A stretch of DNA of 64,000 bases from Anseranas semipalmata (taxonomy: Eukaryota; Chordata; Aves; Anseriformes; Anseranatidae). The stretch's first letter is position 1; every line of letters starts with the position of its first letter. Where the stretch lies: the NCBI GenBank assembly GCA_013399115.1, contig VXAA01003849.1, positions 358,338 to 422,337 on the forward strand, given 5' to 3'. The notes beneath the pieces are model-generated. The model was not told where the DNA came from and did no database searches. It saw only the letters and a list, made by a program, of their open reading frames with translations. A program made the position numbers and the translations under genes. Shown one piece after another: positions 50,109 through 62,627 of the stretch.

Positions 50109-52335
50109 GCCTTAAAGTGAGAAGGGGGGTGGTGAGGGGTATTAATGCAGGGTCTGATGGAGCCTGGTCTGCAGAATCATGCTTTTTACTTCAGACACTC
50201 CTACCTGCTTGCAGAGCTTGTCACTGTAGAGTGTCTGCAGCAAAAGGTGCTCAGCACTCCCCTGCTTCTACCTTGGCACCAAAATCGGTTGTTTGCCATA
50301 ATGTTAATCTTGTTTCCGTCACAGAGCACCTAATAGTTGATCAGCCTTACCTGTTCCCCAGTAAATGATTCAATTCATCATCAAAGTCAACAAAAGAAAC
50401 CCAAACCCATCTCTGGAAGTTAGAAAGCTGTATCTTGAATAATCTAAATTCCAATAAGTATTATTTCATGGTATTTAACATTCTCTGCCCACTCCCTATA
50501 AAATGAGGGAATATTTTTCTTTGTAATGTATTCAAAGAAGAAAATCTGTACTTTGGAGGATTTCCTGAGCTAATGGTCTTATAACATTTTTTTTTTTTTC
50601 CTTTGGAAAAGGAGAAATTAGCTTTACCCCAGTGCATTTCACTGGTCCTCAAAAGGGAAAAGATTTGCATTTCCAGTCCCCCACTTGAAGCAGGTTTTAC
50701 AACTCGGAGAATATGAAATATAAAATACACTGGTAAGGCTCTGCAATGTGTAAGAAAAAATCAGTGGAACCAAGAGCAAGAGATGCAAAATGAACGCTTG
50801 TGTCTGTACATTTAGTGGAAGGGAAATAGAAATAATATTCTAATCATAAGATATTCCTTTTTAATTTGTAAGTGTTAGCACTGAAGCTGGTCAAAGACTA
50901 GCCTAGAAAACGTCCCTCCTTGCATGTCCTGCTTACTCAGCTCAGTGCAGCAGCTGTTCCAATAAGCAATTTGATGTTTAGCACCTGAGAATTTGCTCTC
51001 TCCTGCAACCAGGATTGCAAGCTCAACAAAATGTGCAAAAGCATGAAGTTTCATAACTCTTTCTCCCTAATGCAATAGCCATAGAAAATCTGGGTTATGT
51101 TGCAGTCATTAGCTTTCTAGTAAAATTAGTTTTTATATTTTAAGGCTTTCCTTTTTCTCAACACAACAAAAATCTCTTCTATCCAAAAGGAAGCATTCAA
51201 AAGAAAAAGAAGGGATGGGAGAAGGGTATGAAAGAAAGGTGGTGCTAATTCTTACCTACAAATAGCTTGCTAAATAAATATATTCCTTTTTTGTAGCCTA
51301 CAATCAGCAGGCTACTGGCATTTATGGATAAAAATGATGAAATAGAAAATTTATCTTTATTATCTTGTTTTGATTTATTTAGAAAAGCAAAATTATTTAT
51401 TTCTCACATTCTTAGAACTTCAAATTAACATAAATTATATCTGCTCTTGAGTGGACTTCTCTCCAAGCTGCTGGGTTTATTTTTACAGTTTTGTCAGCAA
51501 GCTTTCATATGAATCTCAAATTTCTGGAGTCATGGATCTCGATGTTGTTGCTTTCTCATTATTGCAGCAGAAAGGTTGGCTCAAATGTACTCTAAGTTTT
51601 CAGGAAGAAGAAGCAAAAAAAAAAAAAACCCTGTTTTTTTGGTAAAATTCAAACTGTAAAACACCTTAGGAAAAGACATACTTCTGATCTAAAAAAAAAT
51701 TTATATATTTTGGCTATATTGCATTCTTTCTCCTCAGAAAGTGGCATTGCTTCCTTAGGGCTGACACACTGTCCACCAACTCCATCTTTTTCTGATTTTG
51801 GTTCTAGATCAGTTCTTGGCTGCTCCTATCCAGGCTTCTCAGTAACTGTGATAGCTCTCCATGGCTCTTGGGAGCCAGGATCCTTGGGAGTTCGGGTGCA
51901 CGAAGGACGTAGCCTGAGAAACAAGAAAGTTTTTTGAATGAACTGAATGAAATATCAGAGCACTTCCCTCTGGAAGGGAACAAGAGCCTCTCAACGTGTG
52001 TTTAGACCCTTTGTTTCCAGTAGACGTCTTAGTGAGTCTGAGCACAAAAGAGAACTGCGCGAATGAGATTTGTTGTCAAGCATTGAACGTCTGTGGGATG
52101 GACAGGGTCTGAAGGAAGAAAAGGAAAATTGTGGGGTTGATGGGGGAGAGAACTGTCTCAAAGTAACCTCTCACTGCATGCAGCAGTTATTTGTCAAATG
52201 TTGCATCGCTTTTTATCTTAACTGTGTAGCAGTCACCAAAACTACAAAGTGATACATGAACAAATTCTGAAGGAGATAAGAGCATTAAAAAAAAGGCAGC
52301 AATGAATCATCCATTTCATTTATGATTACTGCTAA
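50109..52335. other. Noncoding stretch, nothing recognised
   Basis: Two overlapping frames at 50117-50368 (+) look GC-driven and have no known motif. Long A or T runs occur near 50587-50599 and 51616-51628. Confidence 0.45.
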
Positions 52336-52350
52336 AAAGGAATATTTCAG

Positions 52351-52518
52351 GAGCTGTATGAGCAAGAAGACATTACTGTCACGCCTATAGCTGTTGATCT
52401 CAGAAAAATCTTGGTGAAAAATCTTGCCCCAGAAGAGATCAAAGCAAACCCATCCATGTATTGGAGTAAGAAGATGGGTTTGGAGCTTGCTAACTTATTT
52501 ACCAGCATCACCAGGTGA
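52351..52518 (+). CDS. Candidate coding segment ending in a stop, unrecognised
   Basis: An AG (AATATTTCAG, 52349-52350) is followed by a 55-codon open frame in phase 0, ending with TGA at 52516-52518. It reads ELYEQEDITVTPIAVDLRKI, then LVKNLAPEEIKANPSMYWSK and KMGLELANLFTSITR. The sequence is strikingly protein-like: it alternates acidic and basic residues with aliphatic positions and has few low-complexity runs. The frame is open back to 52336 (TAA at 52333-52335). The polypyrimidine tract before the AG is poor, which argues against efficient splicing. It could be a terminal exon, an exon of a decayed pseudogene, or chance. No homolog is recognised. Confidence 0.28.
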   Translation, partial: ELYEQEDITVTPIAVDLRKILVKNLAPEEIKANPSMYWSKKMGLELANLFTSITR

Positions 52519-55500
52519 TTCTGGGCCTGTTTTCTGTGAGGCTGTAAGGCACTGAGGAGAGGGGAGCTGATGGCTGAAGACGAGGTTGTCAGTGATTGCT
52601 GGGTTAATGCAAGTGGAGGATGGAAACAGAGGGGAAGGTGAGAAGTGGCACAGTGTTGCCACCAATGGCAATGAGTTTAACAGAGATTAGGGAAATAACT
52701 GTGTAGGATTTTGGTCTCTCTGAAGAGAGATTAAGAGCTCTTCGTTATCCTAGTCCCATCAGCCACAGCATGGAAGGAAAATAATTTCGCAAGATTATGG
52801 ACATCCCTGGTATGTGAGGAAATCTACATTCATTTCCATGTGACAAAGACTTCTTGGCTAGTTTTCGTCAGAAATAAATTGCAAAATATATACACAGATT
52901 TTTCTCCCTCATTCCTATTGGTAGATATCGCAGATCTGTAATTTTCTTGAAATTATTCTGTCTTCTGTTTCCTCTATAGATTTCAGTGAGAGTTTGCTTT
53001 TTTAATGATTTCAGTCACAGCAGATATCTTCTGCAATGCCTCATATAGCAGAAAACTACTGTCTGAAAGGGGTATAATTCTGAGAGAGAATTTGGAAGCC
53101 AAGATTTTTCCTCTTTGACTTTTTTTTTTAGAACAAAATTGCTGAATTTACAGTGAAAATTATTGTCTTCTGTATTTGTGGACTTTTAAGTCTGATATTC
53201 CTAGGCATTGTTGCTTGAATGGGTGAAGATGATCCTTAAACAAGAATCAGTAACAATAAGTGTTAACATACTACTCATGTGTAATGTTATCTGAGTGTTG
53301 ATGACAGTGGTATTAGAATAGAATTTGAAAGACCCTACCCTATCTAATTCTGAACATTTCACTTTTCTTTTGTGATTCTTTCTATTTTTCCCCTTTTGTC
53401 TTGTCTATTCAGACTATAACTTTTTTGGAGTAAGGGGATTATCTCTTATTATGATGGTTGCACAGTGATGAAACTATCAGAAATCCAATTCTCTAGAGGC
53501 TTTTCTAGACAGTGCTGTTATATGTGAAGTCATCTGGCATTCAGGTACAGTCTGGTTTTACTTCTTCAGCGCCTTTAGAGACAAAAGCATTTTGCATCTG
53601 TATGCAGATAATAGTCTTGAAATATTTTGTGGTTCTCATTATTAATTCCATGGGCATGCATACGCTATCTGTATGTTCAGTGTTTTGTGATCTCGCTATA
53701 ATATTAAAAATATGGACTGTTTTAGAGAGGGTTGTCAGGTGAGGCAGGAAATACAAACAACACAAGCAGTGCATTTGCCAAGATTAGTAGATTCATTGTT
53801 CTGGGAAGGGGGAGAGATTTTAGTTAAATGAGCTGAAATAACAACCTGTTTGGAATGAATTGAGATTCAGTGGCAATCTAAGATGAAGCAAATGAATATG
53901 ACATGCCCTCAATTGATAATAAAGTTCATGCAGAAGTTTTCTCTGTTCCAGTGATCTCAAGTACACATAAACAGCTGAAATTTCTAAAAATTAGTATTAA
54001 ACTTAGCTCCAGCTTCTTCTGCTACAATAAGAAGTTACTTTTGTCTGAAACTCAACAACTACACAAAATTCCACTTGAGTTGTTTTTTAGCTTAGGAATC
54101 TCCTTTGTTTTTCCTGTGTCTTCAAATTCTGAACTTGAAGTTTTCCACATGTGCAGATGGTGCCACCTGACACAGGTTATACATCAGCACAGTGGCAGCT
54201 AGCTTCCTTTAAAGGACCTCTACTAATGATAGCTATTGATCCAGTGGTCAGTGTAGCTCAAAGGCAAGATCAGCTTCAATGCTTTTCCCTTCTCCTGCCC
54301 TCACATTTAGAATAAAGTTGCCCTCAGACATCACTCTCATACTTCAGGGTGAAACCTACTTATTGGTGAAGTACCCCATGCATTCATTTACCAGGTTTTA
54401 CTGCTACACTATTGTTACATATTCATAACTAGAACTTTCACAAGAAGAAATCTTCAATATGACATCAAAATGTCCACAGGCATTGTTCATAACGTTTCAG
54501 ATGTGAAGATCTCACCAATCGGGATGATGTTGTGTAGAGCTGAGGTGGTTATTGGCTCAGTATGTGGTAACTTCTATCAGCTGAAACAAGTTTTAGAGTG
54601 TTATTACAAAATAATGACTGACTAGTCAGGCTGTCTAGCCTATCACTATTTCTGTTGATTGTCGTATTATTAAAATATTAAACATTATAACATCAAAAAT
54701 ATTTTTCTGAAGGGAGCTACAAATAATTCAAATGACACTTGACTTTTGAGGAATCCAAAGCAGTCCGAGGTAAACAAACAGGCTTTGATTCCTCCCTTTC
54801 AGGAATCACATTGAAACTGAAAAAGTGATGCATAGTATCTGTGGAATGCCTTGTCTCTAAATTTCATGTCTGTATATTGTGTGTGTGTCTGTATTATGTA
54901 TTATGCATACACAAATAAATGTATATGTAATGGGTTTAAATAGTGACTGGACAAATTAATGGCAAAATCCAACCAAATCCACCATCAGTTCAGGTAACCC
55001 TGTCTCACAACAGCAAATACTTGGAGGCTAAAGAGTATCCTGGGAAAGTAACATTACATGTTTTTATGCTGTTGGCTCCAGTAGGAGTACTGACAGGACT
55101 AGATGGACCTCTGCTGCATTTGACCATTATTCTAGAAGTCCAAATATAACCTCTTTCCCCCAGTGGATAGAAACTAAGTCAAAACCAATATGGTTTCAAT
55201 GAACATTTTCTTACAAATGGAGAGGCAGAAGAGTCTACAACATATTGGGATTTCAAGAAATTCTCTTGTTTGGACTAGGGAAGAAAATCTAACAAAATGT
55301 AACTTTTTTTTTTTCTTCTAAAACTAAAAACTTGGGAAACATGAAAATCTGAATCTCAGTCTACGTTCATTTTTTTCCACCACTAAAGTAATCCTCGTCA
55401 TGGAGAGAAGTCTGCATGTGGTGCTATGGAGGCAGAGGTGGTTACTTATATAGCTAAGTAATTCAGAAACTAGTCACTGCTGAACAATTTTCATCTTGAA

Positions 55501-57334
55501 TGCCTATTATGCAGTTTGAAATTTAAAAGATATGAACTATATTTTTGCTGCTAAGTTCTGCTGAATAACAAATGTTGTATATAAAATCGTTGTGTTAAGT
55601 AATTTTTTGCAAAAAGACAAGAATATCCATCAAACAGTAATAAAATATAACCTGTTATTTTGAAATGGTTCCTGCACAGAACTGCCTGGAATGTAGTGTA
55701 ACACCTGTAAATGCTTCTGATGCCTGGGACTGAGCTGTTCTTGGCACAAATACTAAAACAGACATGGACTTTGTCCTGAAGGAAACTTTCCTATTTAATA
55801 CAGGACACAGAGGGATAAACCAAGGGAGAGAGAAGGGAGCTTGGCTGGTAATTTTGAGCCATTAATATGTTAGGCATGTCAAAATGCCCCATGGAGCCAC
55901 ACAGTGCCTTAACCAAGGATTAATTTATACTGAACCATAAACTAAAGATAAAACAAAATTGCTGTGAAATGCTAATAAAAATTCTTCTTCCAAAGCTACT
56001 CTATCGAGCAAATCTTAAAAGAAGAAAATGTTCCATGGCTGAAGACTGATTAAAAGACTAAAATGGAATGGAAGAAAGAAAATCATGAAAATTCAAAATA
56101 ATGCACAAAACAGAACTGTCAGTGCTAAGGATGCTAATAACCTTACTGCTAAGTCACCAGCTTGCAGATCGCATGTACTTCATAAGTTGTGCCTTTCTGT
56201 AAAGATAATGCCATTGAAATAAGTGGGATTCAGTCAAGGTGAGGGAGGGGTTAGTCATCCGATCAAGACCAAGAATAGATAAACCTCAGTTTAACTAGGA
56301 TTCACATGAATAAATCTAGGGCTTGACATTATGGTAATTAACACCAGAAAAGGGACTGTCTCCTTTTGGGAAATGAGTAGAGTAGACTCTGGCTGGAAAT
56401 GATGGTCTAGCATTTAACCAGGTTGAAAAAAAGCCTCCAAGTAATTGATCTGGAGGGGTAAAGCTTCATTTATTAAGGGAAGCCCCAGTGCCCCCAGTAT
56501 AAAACTCAGCACTTATCAACAACTCGGCTGTTGACTGTAAAAAGTGAGGAACAGATGCAGGGAAAGGTAGCTGTGATTGCTAGTATGTGTAAAATAGAAT
56601 AAGGAAAGGCACTGTAAAAAGCCCAGAGTAGGAGAGTTCAGAGTTCACTTTTGTCTAAAAAAGAAGAAAAGCTAAAGAGAAACTAAAATGAAAAGGCAAA
56701 AAGTAACAGTAAAGTTGGAATATCTGTAGTATTTAGTAATACTAGGTATATGTGTCCTGTAGGAACTGGAGATAAAAACTCTCAGAGCAGAAAAATATGT
56801 ATAAATAGTAGTTCTCCATGAAATTCCAGTACAGGGATATGTACCAGGGATTTTTACCTTTAAGTCAGAGGTACCATTATCTGTGATGTTACAAGCTATA
56901 CGTTCCCTATACATAGCTTGGGCATCCATATACATTCATGGGGCAAATAGTATCCCTGCCAGTTTGCCTTGGAAAGCCAAACAAGAGATGGTGATAGATG
57001 GTCTTAGCAAATGGTGATGTTACAAAATGTCTTGGCATACACAAGAATGTTTTTGTGCTTGGCGCCTATAGTGTTGTCTGGTCATAAAGTATTGCAGTAA
57101 AATAAAAAAAGATGCAGTTTGCTGCAGCAAAGTGAACTGCATTTGAAAACCATTAAAACTGACCAAGACTTGACTCAACGCACTATGGTCTCAGAGGGAG
57201 TTTATATTGCTTGGTGAGCTGAAGCCAAAGCACTCGTCCTTCAACTGTTGACCTTCTGAAATGCAGCATGATTATTCTCTAAAATGTTAATTACTTCCAA
57301 TGAATGAAGTGTTTTTGTTTTTGTTTTTTAACAG
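52519..57334. other. Gene-poor stretch
   Basis: No gene was recognised. A (GT)n run lies at 54879-54889. Short frames at 53512-53742, 53903-54202 and 54943-55149 (+) have no known motif. Confidence 0.45.
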
Positions 57335-57485
57335 TTCTAAAAAAGAGAACTTTAATAAAGAAGAGTGCAATGAGACCAGTCCATCTGAAAGGACATGGTG
57401 CTCTGGCCCTGAAGAATCAATGGGCTATACCTGGGGGCTGTGCAGGACAGTTTTTTTGCTGGCAGAACAGATTGGCAAGTTCTGA
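57335..57485 (+). other. Weak exon-like interval behind a good acceptor
   Basis: TTTTTGTTTTTTAACAG (AG at 57333-57334) precedes sequence open in two overlapping frames, one ending at TGA 57483-57485 and one running on to about 57570 through a T-rich tract. No donor of quality follows and neither peptide is recognised. Recorded as a low-confidence exon candidate only. Confidence 0.12.
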
Positions 57486-58540
57486 GAGGCAAAAGAGAAG
57501 GAAGACCACCAGCAGAACCCTCTGTGTCAGGAAATTCTTCTTCTTTTTTTTTTTTTTCTCCTGTGATTAACATAACAAAATCCCTAAAATATTTATANGG
57601 ATAGGCAACTTTGACCACTCATCTTCATTGAAAGCAATAGGAAATTCATTTTCTATTAAGTTCAGCTGCTAAATCTACTGGCTTCTTCATTTACCTCATA
57701 AAAAGGAGTCATTGGTGGTGCCTGATGACATCAGGAGATGAGTGATCATTGGATCCTTCTGGTTTCTGTGCACACTGTTAGAAAAGGAAGGATTGGGCCT
57801 AGCAGACTCTTTAAATTTCTTTCTTGTTCCCTGTTTAGATCAGACATCAGGTGGTTTCACTGACCTCCCGAAAATAGATTGAGCAGAAGAAAACAGGCTC
57901 TGCTGCAGCCAGCCTGTGGAAAATCAATGAGCCTCCTTGGCGATGCAGCAAAAAAAGAAAAAACAGACAAACAAAAACAACCCAAAACCACCCTGTGAGT
58001 TACTTTGAGTTTCACAGACTTTGCCCAGCTGGGCAGCCATATGGTAGAATTTGTAGCACCACGTTTGGGAAAGGGCCAAGCATTGTGGCTGCTATTGAAG
58101 GGAAAAACTTCCTCTTTGGGGGCATCCTCCACAGCTGCATATTCAGGCCAGCAGCATTAAAGATCTTTTAAAACATGAACACAGTATAGTTGCTTGCCAT
58201 ATATATCTTGTACATTTGAAAAATACTGGATTGAAAAGAAGGATCTAATGTGCCTAAATATTCAGTGTGCATTCATCATGAAATCTATTTAGGCTAAAAC
58301 TTGCCTACAGGAAGATTATATAAAAACATGACTTAAAAAGTCAAATGAAATAGTTCAATAAATGAAATAAATTATGCTGGTTAACAAAAACAATTGCCTG
58401 AACTACAAAACTTGCAAAATTTTGATCTTAACTAAACAATTTTTTACTTTATAGAGATTCAGAGTTATAGCTTTTTTCTGTTTTGTTGTAGTTTTTTGTT
58501 TGTTTTTGTTTTGCTTTGTTTTGTTTTTAATACAGCACAA
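57486..58540. other. Noncoding stretch, nothing recognised
   Basis: Includes a T-rich tract at 57543-57557 and an N at 57598. I see no repeat family or gene before the LINE relic. Confidence 0.45.
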
Positions 58541-58690
58541 GCCTGGTGCAGAAGCCTGCGTAAAGGCTGGTGACAAAAGGTCTTGGCTGTGGAATGAGCT
58601 TCCAGAGGAGATTAGGTGAATTGAAACTCTGACTATCTTTAAGAAAGGCTTTAAAACCTCTCCATCTGATAAAGTTTTTCTATCAAAACT
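58541..58690 (+). mobile_element. Ancient non-LTR retrotransposon relic (L2/L3/CR1 clade-like ORF2 end)
   Basis: In one frame from 58581 the translation is SWLWNELPEEIR, stop, IETLTIFKKGFKTSPSDK. This fits the C-terminal signature shared by L2- and CR1-related reverse-transcriptase ORFs (LWNSLP..IR....L..FK..LKT). One stop codon is present. Start and end are approximate because the flanks are too diverged. The signature is recognised from general knowledge of the families, and the exact family is not determined. Confidence 0.6.
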
Positions 58691-58954
58691 AGAATGTCAC
58701 TCACAACACCAACCACTCACACTTCTTAAATAATCATAATTTTCTAAAATCTCAACCAGAACAGAGTTTTTCCACAGCCTCAACAGACAGAAGGGCCAGA
58801 AATTCCACATGGTTTACCAGAGACTTCATTAGCACTAATCTGTTTTATGTAGAAACATTCACATTCTCCAATGGCTGGTGACAGTACAAACACTCAGATG
58901 AGAGGAGGAGGGTTTTTAATGCATTAGAGAATTTGTTTTTCTTTCTTTCTACCT

Positions 58955-58956
<2 letters not shown>
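58691..58956. other. Noncoding stretch, nothing recognised
   Basis: Possibly the decayed tail of the LINE relic. It ends in the pyrimidine-rich lead-in to the T run. Confidence 0.4.

Positions 58957-58992
<36 letters not shown>
58957..58992 (+). repeat. 36-base poly-T run
   Basis: Thirty-six consecutive T residues after TCTTTCTTTCTACCTTC, followed by CTTAG. Unusually long for a genome whose main LINE (CR1) does not add poly-A tails. No polyadenylation signal or retrocopy body was seen on the - strand next to it. Confidence 0.97.
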
Positions 58993-61219
58993 CTTAGCTT
59001 GCCTTTCAGTATAAATTCTGTAGGCTTTCACAAGTACTGATCACTTACAGTGTGAGGGAGGCTGAAGCCTTGTGCTGGATGAAATCATTTTGAAATGTCT
59101 GACTCTGATACATATAAAAAAGACAAGAATGTGATGACTTTTTTATGGAATTATTTTAAACAGAATTATGTTTTCTTAAATATTTTATACCAGGAAAGTG
59201 AAACTGAATATGAAAAACACTTGGCTAAGAGCCAAGTCCTTTCTCCAGGGTCATGGCTTTTATAGCTAAACTTAATGTAGAATTATTTCACGGATGCTGG
59301 GAAAAAGAATCTTTCAACTTGCTGAACAGCAGCAAAATTATTCTTTACTTGTAACCTCAGGCCTCTGCTGAGACTCTGCAGAAGGTAATATGCACTGGAC
59401 TTGCTCTTGCCTCCTCTTGTCCTCTCCTCCTCACCCCACCTCAGCACAAGATTTACTGCAAAGAAAGTTCAAAGGAGGATAATGAGGCAATTTTGCAGAT
59501 GCTTAAGGGCACTCTTCCAAGTGTGAGCAGTAGCATGGAAAAAATGCAAAGGTGTTTATTTTAAAATATATCAAATGGGCAGGGTAGGCGGATTTAATGG
59601 ATCAAGTCCAGTTGCCCTCTTATCTGTGAACAGAAGAATTTGGAAGTGGTGATGGGTGGCATGTATCATATGGTATATCAGAGAAAGATTGAGCGAATAT
59701 TACATAATGATCTAATAGTACATTGAAAATAATATGACCAAGCTTCTCTCTGAGTTGTGTTTAGGAGGAGGAAAAAGTCCTATCTCGTTCCATCTACAGG
59801 CAGTCCATCAGCAGAGTAACAAGTAACTTTGTATTTGTTTAAAGAATAATCCAATTAGTAGTGCAGGATAGCCAAGTCCAAAGACTAAAAATCTTGAGGC
59901 AGACCTCCAAAGGGCTGTGATACGAGCACTAAGTGTGTATGTTTGTAGATATGTGCATTTATATATGAGAATATGAATTTGTGTGCTTGTGCTTCAAAAA
60001 TTTAGATGTATTGGTTTATTTTGATGGGCTTGTTCATTTTGAACTTCCCTGTCTAATTCCAGTGTGTTGGTATGACAGCGTTATCAGCTGTTTTGGGCTG
60101 CCTGATGTTGTGAGGCTTCCAAAATTATAATTAACACTGTGCCTCTCCCAACCTGCAGATCATTGCAACAGAGTCAACATCTGCCTGTCCTCAATCCTGA
60201 TGCCCATTCTGAGAGGACTAAAGCTTCTCTTATTATGGTCAAATTACGTACTTCCTGTGTCAGTTCCATCTGTAGATCCAGAAGTTCCTACGTTCCCATC
60301 TCCTGTATATTAATCTGTCTCAGCATCGCCTCTTTTAGTTTCATCATTGCTTTTCTTTCAGGGCTTGGGTTTCTCCAGTTCCTTGAAAGGTGCTAAAGAA
60401 GTGGTTAGGGTCCCCAACTTCTCCGTAATGCCTAATGTTAGAGAGGGCAGCAGAAAGGACTTTTTTTTTTTTTTTTTCTCAATAAGAACCAGATAAAGGA
60501 GGGAAGAGAACCTTAAAATGCTGGGCTTTTTCTGCTGTCTTGGTCTTTTTCCGCTGTCTAAGAGTTTGGTGGGGAGAGGAGAACTACACTAACCTTGTCC
60601 ATCAGACTTGTTTCTTCACTTGACTTGTCATAAAGAAATTCCCTTCCGCTGCTCCAGTCATTTTGATGGGTTTGGAACATTTCTTCTCATTGCTAGATGA
60701 GCTCGTCTCAGCCTGCCTGAGCTGCACAGGAATTGTTGTAGAGTTTTAGAGTTTTGGAGCCTTTATAGGATACAAGATCTGCTTGCTCACTGTGGACTCT
60801 GTATTAATTAATGCCTGATGAAACATCTCTGTTGCACAGGGAATGGAAAAACTGCCAAAACAGGGATGCAGCTCAGGAGCTTAAGATCTGTCTGTGAAGC
60901 TTTTTGTTGATCATGACATTTGTGTATGTACTAACTAGAGCAACTAAACCCCTGTGTTAGAGATAATAGCTGATAAACGGCAGCCAGTTTTGATCACTGC
61001 ATTTTTCCCGTGTGTAAGAAGTGCAGTTACCATTGCAAGAACAGAATCATTTCCTTTTCTGATAAACAAAACAGACAAGTAGAAGAAAGATCATTAGGTG
61101 GCCCAATATGTCATGTTAGATTTGTACACATAGCATATTTCACATGGTCACTGCAGGGGCATAATGTGGTGTATTTAAGCAGCAAGAATTGTCACAAGGA
61201 ACGAGTTTCAAGGATTCTA
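58993..61219. other. Noncoding stretch, nothing recognised
   Basis: A 17-T run lies at 60462-60478. The frame 60139-60396 (+) has no known motif. No repeat family was recognised. Confidence 0.45.
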
Positions 61220-61470
61220 GAGATGCGGTAATATGAAATTGGATGAAAAGCTCAGTGGTTACACATATGGAATAAAAAGTGATTGTAAGAGGAGCTATTT
61301 CAATTTAGGTAAAGTATTAAATGGGGTCCCTGGGGATCAATACTTGAATTTGTACCGTTTCTAATCTATAAAAATGCCTTAGGTAAAAAAACTAGCTGCA
61401 GACCCATACAATTTGCTGGTGATATAAACATGGGAGAAGGTGAAGTACAGAACAGTCAATGAGCAAATGT
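61220..61470 (+). mobile_element. Probable ancient CR1/L3-like LINE relic around the RT active site
   Basis: The order of blocks resembles the reverse-transcriptase region of CR1-type LINEs: a GGGGTCCCTGGGGATCAATA segment (family GVPQGS.LGP), a degenerate middle, then TTTGCTGGTGATATAAAC at about 61409-61426 (family FADDT). The reading frame is broken and the similarity is weak, so the exact family and borders are uncertain. Confidence 0.4.
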
Positions 61471-62569
61471 AACTTTGAACTAGGTCAGCATATAGCAAAC
61501 AGACTCTGTTAAAGAATATATAGCCAAGCAGATGGGATCTCAGAACTGGGTAAATCGACAGGAATAGAACTGTACTTGGTTAAGAAAAATTTAGAACGGA
61601 ACACAAATGAATTGTGGTAGAAGACAAGAAGGATCCGTCCCGTAGGCAGGCTGAAATGCTGGAGTCTCTGACTCTGAAAAGTACAGTCAGAAAGTATAAA
61701 CTCCAACAAAGGAAAGCAGAAAAACTTGCAAACTCTAGTCACTTTTGGAAAAAGAAATTCCAATTTAATTTAAACATGAAACCCGATCCATCTTACTCTG
61801 CACCCTGGAGAAAGCTAGGGAAGTTTGAGATGAGTGCTGGCAAAATCTACTGCAGACCAATTTAGAAAGCCTACAGTGATCTAGCCCATAAACCTGAGCC
61901 AGAATCAGCTATATTCTGCAGTGCCTTCCAGCAAACTCCACTAGGGGCACTCGGAAGATACAAAAGGAAGTGTCAGAATTTTTATCCCAACATTTAAAAA
62001 TAATATGTAAACCACTTTTCCCTATGGCTTATTCACCTTACCACAATTTGCTTATGTGCTCTGCTAAGTTAATGCCTTCCCTATTTGTTACTTTTGTTAT
62101 ACGGGATTTATATTTTTGTCATTTTGCTTTGTCTTAGTCATGGCTCTACCAAAGATTGCCCAGAGTTTCCAATCATATTCCTCTGTTGTTTTTCCCCAAT
62201 TTGAAAGTACCATTTGTGTATTTTCACGTATTTATATGTTTTCAGATATAACTGGGTATTGGCTGGAATTTACTTGAGTTTGCAAAAATTGTATGTTATT
62301 TTTTGTGTGTGTTATTTTACACGGATATGAGCTTTGTTTTTCATAGATTACTTTATTAGGACAATCTCACATATCATACATGAAAAATATTTGAAATACG
62401 CTATATTCCTTTCCTTCTACCAGTATTTCTTGTTTGTCAGGTGGTAAAAATGCTCTTTTTTCACAAACCCGCTCCTTGCTATGTAACTTAGCCATAAATA
62501 AAATATGATCTCTCTCTCTTTTATTCTTTATATTTTTTAAGCAATGTGTATGTGTGTACTCATTCTTAC
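61471..62569. other. Noncoding stretch with an unsupported basic open frame
   Basis: The frame 61614-61865 (+) is Lys/Glu-rich, lies just downstream of the LINE relic and may be derived from it. No domain was recognised. A (TC)n run lies near 62511-62520. Confidence 0.35.
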
Positions 62570-62625
62570 CTGTATCTCCCTGGTGTTCCCAGAACAGTGT
62601 GCCTCTTGGGCTCCTCCTTTGGCCT
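62570..62625 (-). other. Candidate small exon on the - strand
   Basis: Read on the - strand, TTTATTCATGACAG precedes 56 purine-rich bases ending ATACAG, followed by GTAAGAATG, a good donor (GT complement at 62568-62569). The 56 bases include AGGAGGAG and GGGAGA blocks of the type that enhance splicing. There is no recognised peptide. It may be a noncoding-RNA exon or a decoy. Confidence 0.15.
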
Positions 62626-62627
62626 CT

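Noticed and set aside
53285..53356. Another possible C/D box RNA (TTGATGA at 53289, CTGA at 53352)
   Set aside because: The first box deviates and there is no terminal stem or convincing guide region.
58957..59100. Poly-T run as the tail of a - strand processed pseudogene
   Set aside because: No AATAAA complement or recognisable coding sequence lies next to the run on the expected side.
61614..61865. Lys/Glu-rich 83-codon frame as a small nuclear protein gene
   Set aside because: It follows directly after a LINE-like relic, lacks promoter or exon signals and is probably decayed element sequence.
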